A DNA stretch of 64,000 bases from Casuarina equisetifolia (taxonomy: Eukaryota > Streptophyta > Magnoliopsida > Fagales > Casuarinaceae), in NCBI GenBank assembly GCA_028551475.1, contig CM052360.1, positions 18,774,501 through 18,838,500 of the forward strand. Reading direction: 5' to 3'. A program made the position numbers and the translations under genes. The notes beneath the pieces were generated by a model that saw only the letters and a list, made by a program, of their open reading frames with translations, was not told the origin of the DNA and did not search any database. Positions 30,901-58,450 of this stretch are shown here, one piece after another (the stretch's first letter is position 1; each line of letters begins with the position of its first letter).

Positions 30901-32071
30901 CAAATTCACAGTTAAATTTACGTTCTGTTCATGAATAGCTAACTACTCTGTAGCTCTTACTGCTTCCAAAATCCATTTTGCTCACTTCACTCCCAATTAC
31001 TCTCCCGAATTTTCAAATGTCAAATGAATCTAGCTATTGAGTTCTAAACAAGAAAAGACAGCAAAGTATACAACTGTATGACTACCATTTCAACATAAGC
31101 ACTCGTCAATTCTTGGCCTATCATCTATCCTTTTGCAGAGAATTTATTCCTAGTTAGTTCCCATAGACGCAGGTAAATGAAGGAAATTGCTTCAAACCCA
31201 TAACCTTTTCGCTTCTAGGAAGCCCAAGAAAACAAGACCTCCAGACCTAAGGCTTCCGTACTGTGTCATGTGGGGTTGAGCTGTAACGCTTTCAAAATGC
31301 AGAAAATAGAAAAACTATTAAACTAAAATCTATAATACAGGCATCTTTTTCCATTTCCATAGGAAACAAATCGAATGCAAGTATGAATAGGAACTTAGAG
31401 CAAAAGCAAGAAGTAACCAATAAATAAGCCCCTAGAAATATAACATCTTTTCGCAAATACCTGAAAGAAAAGAAATGGAAGATTGGCATGACCAGACATG
31501 AAACAACGTTGCAATAAGAATTAGCAACAACCACAAGATGCCTGATATGAGAACCAATCGAATAAACCCCTTCTTCCATACAATCTTCAAAGGATATTGG
31601 GGCAACCTCCCTGGGTAAAAGGAATCCTCTTCAGAATCTGCACCACCACAACATAACCTACTTAAGTTCTTTTACAAAACCAAACATATAGCTGTCTCAG
31701 ATGCTAACAAAATCCTAGCATAACATCCAAAATTCGCATAACAGTGAGAATCGACTTTGCAATACCTTAAACGAATATACTCATAGCTACACTAAAGATT
31801 TAATGCATTGCATAGTATCAAACAGCGAATGATTAACACATTTATAATCACCGATTTTGATAACAAGATACTAGTGCTACATCTAACTCTCTCATACCAA
31901 CCAGCAGTCAGCATTGCATTGCCTTGAAGAATCGATAATGAAGCACGATTATGTTTTTGACTGATTTTGACAAATATTAAATTGCTTACCTCCGAAACGG
32001 GGGCTTTGATTACTCCGGTCTCCTCTCCTGATTGACCGAAATGATACTGACCGGTGAGCCTCCCCATCCAT
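27947..32071 (-). CDS. DUF616 family (MUCI70/TOD1-type) type II membrane protein (503 aa)
   Basis: DUF616 proteins are Golgi-type membrane proteins; MUCI70 is a proposed hexosyltransferase acting in mucilage pectin synthesis and TOD1 has been described as a ceramidase, so the activity here is open. Seven minus-strand exons: 32071-31990, 31637-31461, 30641-30564, 30478-30279, 29934-29519, 29021-28837, 28320-27947. I start at the ATG 4 nt upstream of the more obvious one (32067) because only the frame MDGEAHRSVSF joins exon 2 in phase. A basic cytosolic N-terminus precedes one hydrophobic span (about 53-75, LVLISGILWLLLILIATLF). A stem follows, then DUF616 from about 150, with an acidic-residue motif YSIWIDGKMELVVDPLLILE and the block YRYEGMESWRPGGRTISDVP. 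The tail after about 470 is Gly/Pro-rich. Seven phases close exactly. Confidence 0.92.
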
Positions 32072-34721
32072 AGTTACTACACTCTAAATTCGCTCATCAC
32101 TAAAGCCAAAAAAAAAAAACAAAATATTAAAAATAATTGATAACACCTTATCACTACTCAACCGGCATTGTACTAGCATCGGGACCCTAGAGTTCTTGGA
32201 AGGCACAGTAATTTTGAGCTCTTGCACAATGTACCATGTAGCAAGTAGCAAACTTATTAGAAACACTAGGGAAAAGATTGAAAATTCCACCGAAAAAGAA
32301 GTAAAAAATCTGCTCTTTTCCCAACTAAAAAGAACATGAACAAGTAATCAGATCTGGAAACTCACTGAAACGGTTTAAATCCTGAACAAATTTAGTGACT
32401 TTTTCTTTGAAGATTTCTCTCGTTTGCCAATAGTTAATCCCTTTTCACCAACAAATCTTCGTTGTTTCCCAAACAGATAAATATAGAAACCAACAGGATA
32501 GAACTTTTACCCCGATGTCCAATGGCTACCAAGAGGAGATGAATCTTGGAAGAATTGATGGTACAGTCGCCGTGCCGGTGACCAGAGACGAAGCAAATCT
32601 GGGGAATTTGTTGCAGGGGAGTAAGGAGTGGGATCACTTCTGACGGTGCCTGGAGAAGAGAAATTAAGGTTGAAACGACGACGTGCCTACTGTCCACCCC
32701 AATTACAGCCAAAAAAAAAAAAATCCTAAATTCCTAATTCCTAATTCCTAATTCACCAACATCTAATTAGTTAATCCCTAAAGTTTTTTCACTCTTAATG
32801 AAATTCCTAATTCCACGTCTAATTAGTAATCATGTTAATAATTATCCCATGCGAGGATATTCTATTCTTTCAGTCTTGTATATAAGTAAATGTGATAAAT
32901 GTATAGCGCGCTAAAATCAGATCCGGGTTATAAACGGATATCCACGGGTCTGGGTGTCTCTAAGCAAAACCTCATTCCACTGGTCGTGCGTTCCAATTCT
33001 CTCCCTGCTTTACCGGTGTGTGAGTGAAAAATAAAGAAGAAAACACCACGAGGCCCACAATTCTTAACCCAAAAATCCGAATCGGAAACCGCCCAAGTGC
33101 AAGCTTTGCTTACAGGGTGATCAGGGGGTTTGTAAGTCTGATTCCTATTCCGTAAGTTTTCCTTCTCTTTCTCTCTGTAACTGTATTAATTCGATTTTCC
33201 ATTGTCCTCTCCCAGTGTTGCACCATCTGGGTGGTTTTTGGACGGAGTCTGAGGCCACTTTTGTGTGCCCCATGAGCTCTGCGCGAAGCAGCCTCTTTCG
33301 AGGGTGAGAGTGTGCTTTGTTTATTGCAGTGACAACTTTGTAGTTCACTGCTATGATTTTGGGTGTAGATAATATTTAATGATGAGTGGCTTAAGAATTT
33401 TGAGATTTGGCGGGGGTGTTGGGAATTAAGATGCTGCTCCGAACTGTGAGGATTATTTGAATGCTAGTTTTTGGGCTGAAAGTGGACATTGGTTAGAGAA
33501 AAACCCAGAATAGAGTAAAGAGAGGGGCTTACAGTGTGTTCGAGTTGATTTCTTCTTTCTCTCTCTCTCTCTCCCTTTCTCTCCCTGTTGATTTTTGCGT
33601 GCTCTGTGATTTTTCTGTTTGATATGATTGTTCTTTGTCGTAAATGTGGCTGAGTATAAAGTTAATTGCTGTGGATAAATTGTATGTGATTTGGACGTTT
33701 GTTGTTACTGGTAGTGGAAAGAGAGATGAGTTGTTATGCTGTGGGATGAAACCCGGATGGGATTATTGTTAAAATCTGTGAGATTGTTGCTGTTTCGAGG
33801 TGAGTTTTCTTCCAAATGGTTTGTGGGTTGGGAACTGAATTGTTTGTGTTTTATTGCTTAGAATAGCTGGTTGTTGAAGTTGATTTAAGTATTGTTTTTC
33901 GTGGTTGCTACGTCAGGTTGAATTAAGGTGGGTGGTGAAAGGTCAATTGGGTCTTAGTTCTCTCTGAATTTATAGTTACTAGGGGAACTAATTGGTTTTG
34001 GGGTAGGAGAAGTAGCTAAATCGATTGGAGGTGTAAGGAAAAGAGGAGTGCCTGTGAGGTGTTTGCTGAAAGGTCCTAGTGAACAGATTTCTCTTGTGGT
34101 GCTCCACGGAATAGAGTTAAGGGGGGGGAAATGGAGCAGCGGAGGGTAGTTTAATTTAGATCAGTCATAGCTAGCCAAGGGAGGATGAGAAAAAAAATCT
34201 TTGGTTGGGTCCAGATTGGGTTTTGCAAACTAACAGGCTGGTCACTAGGTTCCAATCTCAAATTCTTTCCACAATGCCAGTTGTGTGGTGATAAGGTATT
34301 ATCAGTTATTTTTAATTGTTTCTTGCTTTTTGGCTGTAGTGATGAGTGAATATAGAGTGTAGTGACTAAGAATGGGGAGGCTTAACGGTTGGTATCATTT
34401 TTAGGGTCAATAGTAAAAAAATTCAAAAAATTCACAGTTGTAATTGACGTAAACTTATTTTTACAATATTTTTGGATCTTTAATAAAAGTCATAAAAAAT
34501 TGAATTGCGACTAAGTAGGGGCAATAAGAGAATTGAGTAGTTGATATGGTCTATGAATATTACCTTCACCGATATTTGGATTATTGGAGACCTCAACTTG
34601 CTTGTGCATTGCTAGTTTAGATGATTTGTGTTTCTTGCTAAATCTGTTCCAGAGATGTTCTAAATGGAACTTTATGCTCAATTTTGCTTGCAGAACCTGA
34701 TTGTTTGCTGCATTGGAAGAC
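32072..34721. other. Shared upstream region of DUF616 and DNAJC17-like genes
   Basis: The two genes are divergent. The left part (32072-32720) probably holds DUF616 5' untranslated exon(s). A TATATAA at about 32879-32885 could serve the plus-strand gene. The segment from about 33000 to 34700 is probably a long leader with intron(s), because the last bases before the DNAJC17 start look like an acceptor (TTGCTTGCAG, ending near 34692). A 14-nt-scale repeat of CTAATTC lies at about 32727-32752 and a CT run at about 33553-33574. No coding gene seen. Confidence 0.6.
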
Positions 34722-36370
34722 ATGGATGTCGAAGTCAATCACTATCATGTTCTTGGGCTGCCCTCTGGTGAGGAAGGTTCTAAGCTTAGTGAAGATGATA
34801 TTAAAAAGGCATACAGATCAAAGGCATTAGAGTTGCATCCAGACAAGAGGCCAGGCGATAAACAAGCCCTTGCTGATTTCCAAAGGCTTCAGTCATCCTA
34901 TGAAATTCTCAAGGATGAAAAAGCCAGGAAACTGTTTGATGATCTTTTACGGATTAAGAGAGAGCAGCAGCGTCGTCAGGCAGTTCGTGAATCCAATCGT
35001 GATGCCAAGCGACAGAAGATGGTGTCTGACCTTGAACAAAGAGAGCGAGCTGCTTTTGCTTCTGACCCTTATGCTAAAGAGCGAGAAGAAGAGGAAAGAA
35101 TTGCTCGGAACCTGAAGGAAGAGATTGAAAGAATACGTGCAATGCATGCAAATAAGGGTGCAAATACTGCATCAGTGTCAAGTAGAGATTCAGCCGGCAT
35201 TAGGAAGAATAGCATGGATACATCTGGAGTTGGGGTGGATAAGGAGAAGGTGCTTAAAGTTTCATGGGAGAAGGTTGGTGAAGATTACACTGCGGAGGGG
35301 TTGACAGAGTTGTTTTCTGAGTTTGGTGCAGTGGAAGATGTTGTTATCAAGAGTTCCAAGAAAAAAGGTTCCGCACTTGTTGTAATGGCAACTAAAGATG
35401 GAGCAGTGAGTTTCTATGATAATATTGAATTTATTCTCTGCACTAGTAGTATTACTTTCTTTTTCTTTTTTTTTTTAATTTGGTTATTTTGTAAACACTT
35501 ATGGTCGGTTTGCTCTTTGCTAGGTTGCTGCAACAGGAAGCACATGTGGTCATCTTTCTAATCCATTGCTTGTTTTACCTCTTCAACCACCAATGGTGAG
35601 AGAGAATGCAAGTGCCCCAAGATCAGCAGAACCTGATAAAATTACTAATTTGGTTGGTGCTGGATATACCGCTTTTGAAGATTCTGTCTTAATGAAGCTC
35701 CAAAAGGTTTGATCTTTTTTTTTTAACTATACATGGTTGAATAGCTGTTTAAAATTGCAATTAACGTGATGGACTCACAAATTCAGATCACTCTATTTGG
35801 TTGCATAGATTGGATTGGTTATGGTGTTGAAAGATCTTTTTAATTGGAATGGCACATTCTTTTTCTGTATTTCCTTGAGTTCGAAAAGTAATGTCTACCA
35901 CTAACTTGAATGTGTGATGACAACCATTGTGGGTCCAATATCAGATGAATACTTCTTCCTGTTGCTGGGTTGTTCTTTTTCTGAAGATTATACCTTCCTT
36001 TTCTACTCAATATCATATGAATATATGTTGTGTTGTTATAAATGTCTTATAACCTCTTCATTAACCTTTTTCACATAACACCAACTTCCACTACCATGTT
36101 TTTGTGATGTAACATGCATGTTTGTCTCGAATCCGTGTATGTAACTATTCATTAGTTCAGTAGTTGATTTTAATTCCACTGGATATTTGATTTGGTAACT
36201 TACATGCATAAATTCTTTTTCAAAAACAAATGCTTGTTTGAACAGCTTTTGTGAGAAGATGCGGTTGAATTACTCTATCTTGTTGAGCCCCATATTCCAT
36301 TACATCATTCATTTCCTCTTCTTACTTCGTCGTATTTGGTGATGAGCAGGCTGCGGAAAAGCAAAAATGA
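34722..36370 (+). CDS. DnaJ subfamily C member 17-like, J domain plus RRM (295 aa)
   Basis: Homologue of DNAJC17, a nuclear J-domain protein with an RNA-recognition motif linked to spliceosome function in animals and yeasts (Cwf23 in yeast). Three exons: 34722-35405, 35524-35706, 36350-36370. The last coding exon has only six codons plus the stop (AAEKQK). The J domain covers about residues 6-75, with the Hsp70-activating HPD at 39-41 inside LHPDKRPGDKQ. A highly charged coiled coil (about 78-150, KREQQRRQAVRESN and REEEERIARNLKEEIERI) follows. The RRM lies at about 178-235 (VLKVSWEK near its start, ALVVMATKDGA at the RNP1 position). The C-terminal GYTAFEDSVLMKLQKA is conserved in the family. 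The start is the ATG giving MDVEVNHYHVLGL; in-frame upstream codons lack an ATG. Confidence 0.95.
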
Positions 36371-38033
36371 TATGCGAGACATCAAAAGAAGTTCCTTTGG
36401 CTGAAGGCTTCCCGGAACCTCCCTTGTATCCGGGAGTGAACTTGCCTTCTGGGGTTTCAAAAGCGTCAAGGGATCTGCATTTCGTGTTACAAAATAGTGA
36501 TTACCTTGTCAATGCTGGTACAGGAAACCATATATCGCTTGGCTGATGTATCTGAGATCTTAAAGTATGCTGGATACTTTTCTGCAAACTGCTTCCTGAA
36601 GATTATGCTGCATAAAAAGTTCCCATCTTGGGGATTTCATTCTTTTGTTGTAACCTGAAAATCATTAGAGGATAGAACATCCCTTATACAAACCTGGAAC
36701 AATCCTAGATTTTATGAGTTTCCCATGATAACGTTTCATTTATATCGAAGGGGAAACAATTCAATTAATGGCTATGTTCCTGGTGTAGTCTATCTGAGAT
36801 TTAATCTTTGAAGTTACTGGCAGAAATCAAAATAGTATCTGTTGATGACTTTGCCTCTAATCGTCTGTTTCTGCAACCTGTCTGGACTTGAGCGACATTG
36901 CGTATCATCTGTCTAGTCCACTCTTTTAATAACCATTTATGATCTACATAAATGGGTACGACTCCTTAATTAATTTTATCACATTTTAGCTTCTTAATCG
37001 TATAAGTACTGGTGAAGTATTTGTTTTCCGGAGTTCGCTCTAACGATGACCATTAACAAGTCGCCTCCCACATCGGCTAAAGTCATTCTATGATAAATTT
37101 ATACCATTGCTGCCGTCATCGTAATTCTTACCTTGACCGTAGGTGCGAACTTTATCTTTCTACGTTTGTGATAAGCATTGTAAATTTCCTTGACCAAGAC
37201 CATAACTTTCACATTGAAACTCTCATCATTTCTAATTCTTAATCCACTTTTATTGTTGTCCTTATCATTCACAATCCATCTGTCATCATTGTTAACAACC
37301 ATGCCCATTTAACAATCTATACTAAATATGTCATTGTCGTTATAAGTGTGAGCGATTATTTTTTAGTTCAAATGCCATAAAACTTAATTGGACATCTTAA
37401 AAGATGTTTAAACTTAAATTAAAGTGCATGATCACCTAATCAGCTAGCTTAACAGTGAGTTAACAGAAACTCTAACAAGTTTGGAATTGAAAAATTGAGA
37501 CTTCTTTATTTTTAGTATTTGTGTAATAGTGTTGGTTTAGAAAAAAATATAAGAATATATATTTTGTTTTTAATAAAAAATTTTCTTTATAATGTTATTA
37601 ATTTTGGTATTATTGTACGTGGTGTGGAACAAGTGGGGTGCATGGGCCAATGATTAAGCCCTTGGAAGCCCTTCATGGCCTCCAACAATGGAAGTTACAC
37701 TCTTATATTGGTTGGACTCCACTGCTAATAATACAGCAATAATAAAATTAAATGGTCTTATTTTGACTCTTAAATGAACCCATTTTAGTTTCTCTTCCAA
37801 TCCCCAAGTAAAAACCCACGATTGTCTGTCTCTTCCTTCTATCGCAGACAATAGTTTGAACCCAGACCCATATCTGTCTTCGGTCCTGCTCCGCCCGCCA
37901 CCGAATCCTCACAACCTCTGCTAAACCTCTTTCTCTCTCTGTTTCTCTCGCACGGACGCGGACACACTGACTCCATCTCCCACGCACGGGAACCGAAGAG
38001 GGGTTTTAGATTGAGCTTGGAGAAAAGCTGAAC
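36371..38033. other. Intergenic region and transportin promoter/leader
   Basis: The first 500 bp or so are the likely 3' untranslated region of the DNAJC17-like gene. The middle is AT-rich with no coding signal; short minus-strand frames at 37099-37308 and 37654-38120 look like chance or leader shadow. The last 250 bp are pyrimidine-rich (CT run near 37925-37950) and suit the transportin leader. Confidence 0.6.
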
Positions 38034-53400
<15,367 letters not shown>

Positions 53401-54715
53401 AATCTAGCTAACGCCAGACAATTGCCCTGTGCTGGCACTCTTCCGCAGTATGTGCTACTCCAGAGTTGTGTCTGCATTATTTCTGTTGGTCGTGTGTGCA
53501 CCGTTCGAGATTTTACTGCGGTCATGATTAACCAAAGATGAAGTCCCTCTATTTTCTCAGGCAAAGCATCTTATTTGACCAAAGATTCAACAAAGCTTGG
53601 AGCAAATTTGTAGTCATTCAAAACCTCAAGAGATTGTTTGTCTGGACAACATTTGATTTGAGAATATGGAGCCGCTTAGGATTGGAACGTGGATAGGGTG
53701 TATAGTGGTGCAGCTAAGCTTTGAGATGGTGTGCTCATTTTTGTCTTTATTTTTTTAATTGGCAAAAAAAAAAATGCTGAATATTTCTCAATAGGCTCTG
53801 GAGTCATCATTTTTTATTATTTTTGATTTTTTTGGGTTTAATAGTTTTCCGTAGTTTAACATTCAGTTGATAGGGTTTTTGTCTGATTTCCCCAGTTTTT
53901 GTAAAAGGGATTTAAATACATATATATACGTACAATCTTGCACGAGGACTGTAACCTGATGAGGCGCAGGCGCAGTCATTGTTGCTGCATTCAGCAGCTG
54001 TTGAATTCCAATCGTGGGGGCATTTATTTGGAACTGTATTCTCGTTGAACAATATTCTGTAACCTTGGGTTTCATAAGTGATTGAAATTGAATTTTATTT
54101 GATGAGCTTGGCAGTTCTATTTTCTCCGTTCTCGGAATTTTTTATGGTACCTCTTCCTTTCCAAGCTGATTGTTTCTGACATTTATGATCCTTATTTGAC
54201 AATCCTTCTCTACCTATACCTATACCTCTGATCCACTAAGGAATTATCCCAGAATATAGTCTATTGCAATGGAGAATGTACCCATTAAATACCAATAGAT
54301 GTTCCATCTATATACACTCCCCATGATTAAAGCCAGAGTTTCAAATTAGATTCTAAACCAGTGCATCTTCCCAGGGGCCCCTGAATTTGGTTCCCCGACA
54401 ACAAATATCTGATGGAAATCCCATACTTCCAAATTTCAACCAAAAGGTCACACAATTTTCACCTGCACAGCAGACATTATCTTGTACAAAAACAAATTTT
54501 GAAAGAGAGAATTTACGAATTGAGCCTACTACATTTATGAGTTACATTATTGTTTTGACAGAAAAATGGAGGGATAACTCTAGCCATCCCAATTCGACTA
54601 GGCAGTGTTATTTTCTCCTTTCCCATCATGGTGCTGCAGGACATGAATAGATGAGCATCTGCAAATTTGAGATGGCCGTGCGTCGGAGATAAACAGTTCC
54701 AGGAATATAATCTGA
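53401..54715. other. 3' flanks of converging transportin and SecE2-like genes
   Basis: Transportin 3' untranslated sequence probably runs to about 54100. The remainder includes the SecE2-like 3' untranslated region on the minus strand. An 87-codon plus-strand frame at 54387-54650 shows no family signature and overlaps the presumed untranslated region, so I do not call it. Confidence 0.6.
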
Positions 54716-55773
54716 TCATGGAGTTCTTCTAAGAATCATTGCTAACATATAGCTGAGGACAGAGTCTACCGAGGATAGTGCAACTATAAGTACTGCTACA
54801 ATAACAAGAGTCAGAGTAGCTGTTTTCAACTGCAAACATCAATGCGAAAACTGAGATTTTGACAAGTATTGAAAAGCGATTATATGCCACTAGATGCAAA
54901 AACAATTGCATTCTCATAGATCTGCAGACCAACGTGAATAGGAAAAGAACATTTTTAAGGTACTATGCAGACTGTCTCTTAACACAGTTTTAAACTTTCA
55001 GGTGAACAGAAAACTAAGACACATACCGTGCTTTGGAAACCTGGCCACTCTATGTACTTCAGCTGACTAGGTTGCTCAACCAGGAATACAAATAAAGATT
55101 TCAGGCCCCTAAAAAAATAAAAATAAACAACAGTTAATCCATCAAAGCTGACTGAATCTGTTCCACATTGAAATCATCAGGTATATCCAATTTTTTATCT
55201 GAAACAGAAAATTGGGTATTGATTCATAACAGGTTTAACAACGGTTCATTATATTGCACGAGACCATAGAAAGATCTGTAACTACAATACCATACGGCTT
55301 CCTTAATCAGACTGAGCAAAAAGGGCTCCTCAGAAAAGCCATCATCAAAGCCACCATCAAAGCTTAACTGATGTTGATTTCTTCCCGCAGATGTCACATA
55401 TCTGGGGCCTAGATGCTCTGGAAGAAAATATCGGATCCTTGCTGTATGAATCTGCCATGTAATTCCGAAGGCGAGTTTGTTACTTGCAATTAGAAACTGT
55501 GCCACTTGTCCTTCACAACCCGCATAGGAATTAAGAAGTTACCAATCTAGCTGGTGGCTTAAAGGTCTTGTAATCTTTATGTATTTCAGAATTCTGCCTT
55601 CGAATCTTGAATGGAAGTTTAGGATGGAAATGAATTAAACCTATAGAGATGGAGAAAACAAAAAAGATCATGCAATGCCAAGTACAACGCCAAAAACAGC
55701 AAAGATAAAAAGCACTAGAGGAAGGAAGAAAGATACCTGAACAGTTTGCTAGCGAACTAGAAACAAACGCCAT
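54716..55773 (-). CDS. Plastid SecE-type preprotein translocase subunit, SECE2-like (150 aa)
   Basis: Small membrane subunit of a SecY/SecE translocon, matching the second plastid system (SCY2/SECE2, inner envelope) rather than the thylakoid SECE1, from remembered similarity to Arabidopsis At4g38490. Four minus-strand exons: 55773-55737, 55510-55291, 55108-55027, 54829-54716; phases close at 150 aa. The N-terminus (MAFVSSSLANCSGQVAQFL) is Ser-rich like a transit peptide. Residues 60-80 are acidic (FDGGFDDGFSEEP). The SecE signature is QLKYIEWPGFQST, with the characteristic Lys, Glu and Trp-Pro, followed by one membrane span (TATLTLVIVAVLIVALSSV) and a short tail ending RRTP. The exon 3 acceptor (after TTGTGAAG) has a weak pyrimidine tract, so the first 13 residues are less sure than the rest. 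Confidence 0.85.
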
Positions 55774-58450
55774 CCCTATACGACACAAGAAAAGAAGTTT
55801 TAGTCACCACAAGACATTCAGGGAACACACAACAAAAGAAAGAGAAGAAAGAAATTCAATCGAATAAAGAACAGAACATGACCATAAGCAGGCATTTTTA
55901 AGCTACAAAGTACGAGAATGAACCCTTCGAAGAATGTCCTAGCTCGAAAAATTATCAAACAGGTGATGAAGGGAGAAAAGGTAAAGCTTACAGATGCCCG
56001 ACAATAGCATTCGTACATAGTCTAACGATTACTCAAAAACTTATTCGTTCGAAAAGTGAAACTTACACACCCAAACTTCAAATGGGGTTGCCTATTCATT
56101 CACTAATTCTCAAATACACAAACTTAATATTCATCAGAATACTTCAGCTCGAAAAATATTCATCAGAGAGTCAGAAAAAGCGAACCTGCCGAGGTGTTCA
56201 ACAAGCGCGCACACAAAGTTTAAAGCAAACCCAAATCTTATTTTCCAAAGAAACTGAAAATCTCACAACCAAACTTCAATTGGAGCTGTAATTTTTTGCA
56301 AATTCCACAACCGAAAGAACGTTTACATAAACACTGAACTCTCTGCCGGGTATTTAAGAAGAAAACTTCTGCCGCAAAGAATTCAATTCTCTTACAAATC
56401 AATTTATCATTCCTGTTGAAGGACCATCCAATACACCAACCTTCTTTACAGAAAAGGAAGGAGAGGCACTTGCCTTTGAATAGAGAACGCCGGCGCGACT
56501 AAATCCGTAAAGGAGCGAAGTCGAGCGGTGGAGGACAGGCTTTGCGTGCGTTCGAGCTCTGAAGAAACGGCGAGTCTTCCAGTTGAAACGCAAGACATAG
56601 CTTTAGTCGGGAATCCCAACGGCGAGTCGTTTAACAGGGGCTCTAACCCCACTTTATTATTGAGAACTTTTTCTTATATTTTCAAGTTTTTACAAGTAAA
56701 AAGAACATAAGTCTTTGGTCATTTGATAAATTTTTCTTCCCTATTATATATAAGAAAAGATTCAGATATTTTGTTTAAATGTAAGGAAAACATTATGTGC
56801 ATTGATGGTACTAGATGTGACATGACACTTGAGACAACAACAATTTCTTTTTGAATTATTTGATTCGGAAGTTTATTAAAAACAAACATAACTTAGTGGA
56901 GGATGAAAGCTTGTTTTTTTATAATGAACTTTAAATGAAAAAACATATTCTATCAACTTTTAAGTTAACTTTTGAATTGATTATTCTAACAATAATATTT
57001 ATATATCAAATGATAAATACTTTTTATTTGTTTAATTATCTAAGTTATACATTCTAATTAAACCTATTATCAATCAAAAACTTATTCATTTTTTCTTTTT
57101 GAAAAATTTATAAAAAGATAAAACTAAGGATACAACCATGCTGAATGAAAATATCTATTAGATTATTGGGTCAACTATGTTAAGAAATTAGAGTAAAAGA
57201 TTGCAATTTGAATGTAACTAAAACTTGCATGCGTTTTGGTTTTATGAGGACAAAAGAAACTTAAAATATGCTTCCTTGGACTCCTCATTACTTACTTCTT
57301 ATTTGTTGAATCTTTAACAATCTTGTTAAAATTTAAGTCAATGTGCTTCTTAGTTCCTATATGATGCTCAAACCGGTTGAAGTTTATATATCCTTTTTTA
57401 TTCTTTTATCCCTAAAATTTCTTGGAAGGAAAAGTAAGATTTTGAAGCTTGTCCAATGATTAAGATATCATGATTTGTCTTTCACTTAGCATTGTGTTGT
57501 ATATTGCTTATTTTGGCCGGCCATGCCTCGAGAAAGTGATACTGATGGTAATTGACCAATTTCCCTGATAGTGTCACAATCCTCTGCACATTTGAGACCT
57601 TATTTATGAGTCTTGATTTTGATGATTGAATAAAATTAACCTCTTGGTGTTATCGTACCCTTAGGGGCACATAGTCCATGTTGCTTTTTTCTTTTTAGTC
57701 TATATGGACGACAACTTTTTGTTCTCTAAAGACAACTTTTTCATGAAGAAAATTTCTTAATTGATGTATTGGAAAATCTTAGACATACTAGTAATGGTTT
57801 GTAAATTTCCTCTATTTGTGGTGCTTGACGACAATTGTTGGCAAATATCACGGGAAGATCAATTGAAATTGGAGCATTATCAATCGCCTTGATGGGTTAG
57901 ATTTTATGCCAATCTTCAATTTATCAATATTTGAGTGATTCCATTTGAATGAGTTAGGTCTTAGGCCTTATCTTATATCTCTCAAATATTTGACACTTTG
58001 TCTATCTTCAATTGTCAATAAAATTACACAAACTAAGCTCTTTTCATGTTAAAAGATTAATAAATAAATAAAGATAAAGAATTCTACATATCAATGTTCA
58101 AACAATTCAAAGATTTAGTTCTGAAATATAAAATCATGCTATCAAAAAGAAAGATGACAAAAAAAAATTTGAACTTGAATTTTAGACATCTTATTAAAAA
58201 CTAATATAAATTGCAGTACCATGTTTTGTCACGACTATCCAGCTCTGGTTGGCAATTGAACAAGGAAAAGGGCCTTGACGGGGAGCCTCCAAGGCTAAAG
58301 ACTCCAATTCCTTATACACCATGGAGATCTTCATCACATCCAACGTGAATTAAGTGTTGGCTTTTCCGTGCGTAAACTGTTGATACCAAATTGGTCTTGT
58401 ATCCTACAATTTAGAGCTATTTAATTGGCAAGACAGACGTCCATATGCAC
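55774..58450. other. SecE2-like leader region and AT-rich intergenic DNA
   Basis: The left part (55774-56600) probably contains 5' untranslated exon(s) of the SecE2-like gene. One candidate exon near 56474-56598 has an ATG and an open frame rich in Ser and Arg. From about 56660 to 58450 the DNA is AT-rich with no coding frame I trust. It includes the likely 3' untranslated region of the B56 gene at the far right. Confidence 0.55.

Noticed and set aside
54387-54650. An 87-codon plus-strand frame opposite the SecE2-like 3' end.
   Set aside because: It lies antisense to the presumed SecE2-like 3' untranslated region and has no recognisable protein signature.
55148-55212. A cryptic exon in SecE2-like intron 3 (minus): good acceptor CTGTTTCAG followed by about 20 open codons (LDIPDDFNVEQIQ) and a stop.
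   Set aside because: Joining exon 3 to it gives an immediate stop, the alternative donor gives an unrelated frame, and the gap to the next exon is only about 40 nt, too short for a plant intron. The direct exon 3 to exon 4 joint restores the SecE sequence exactly.
57480-57760. Possible copia-type reverse transcriptase trace around a TATATGGACGAC string.
   Set aside because: Neither strand gives flanking motifs of the enzyme, so the match is too short to support an element.
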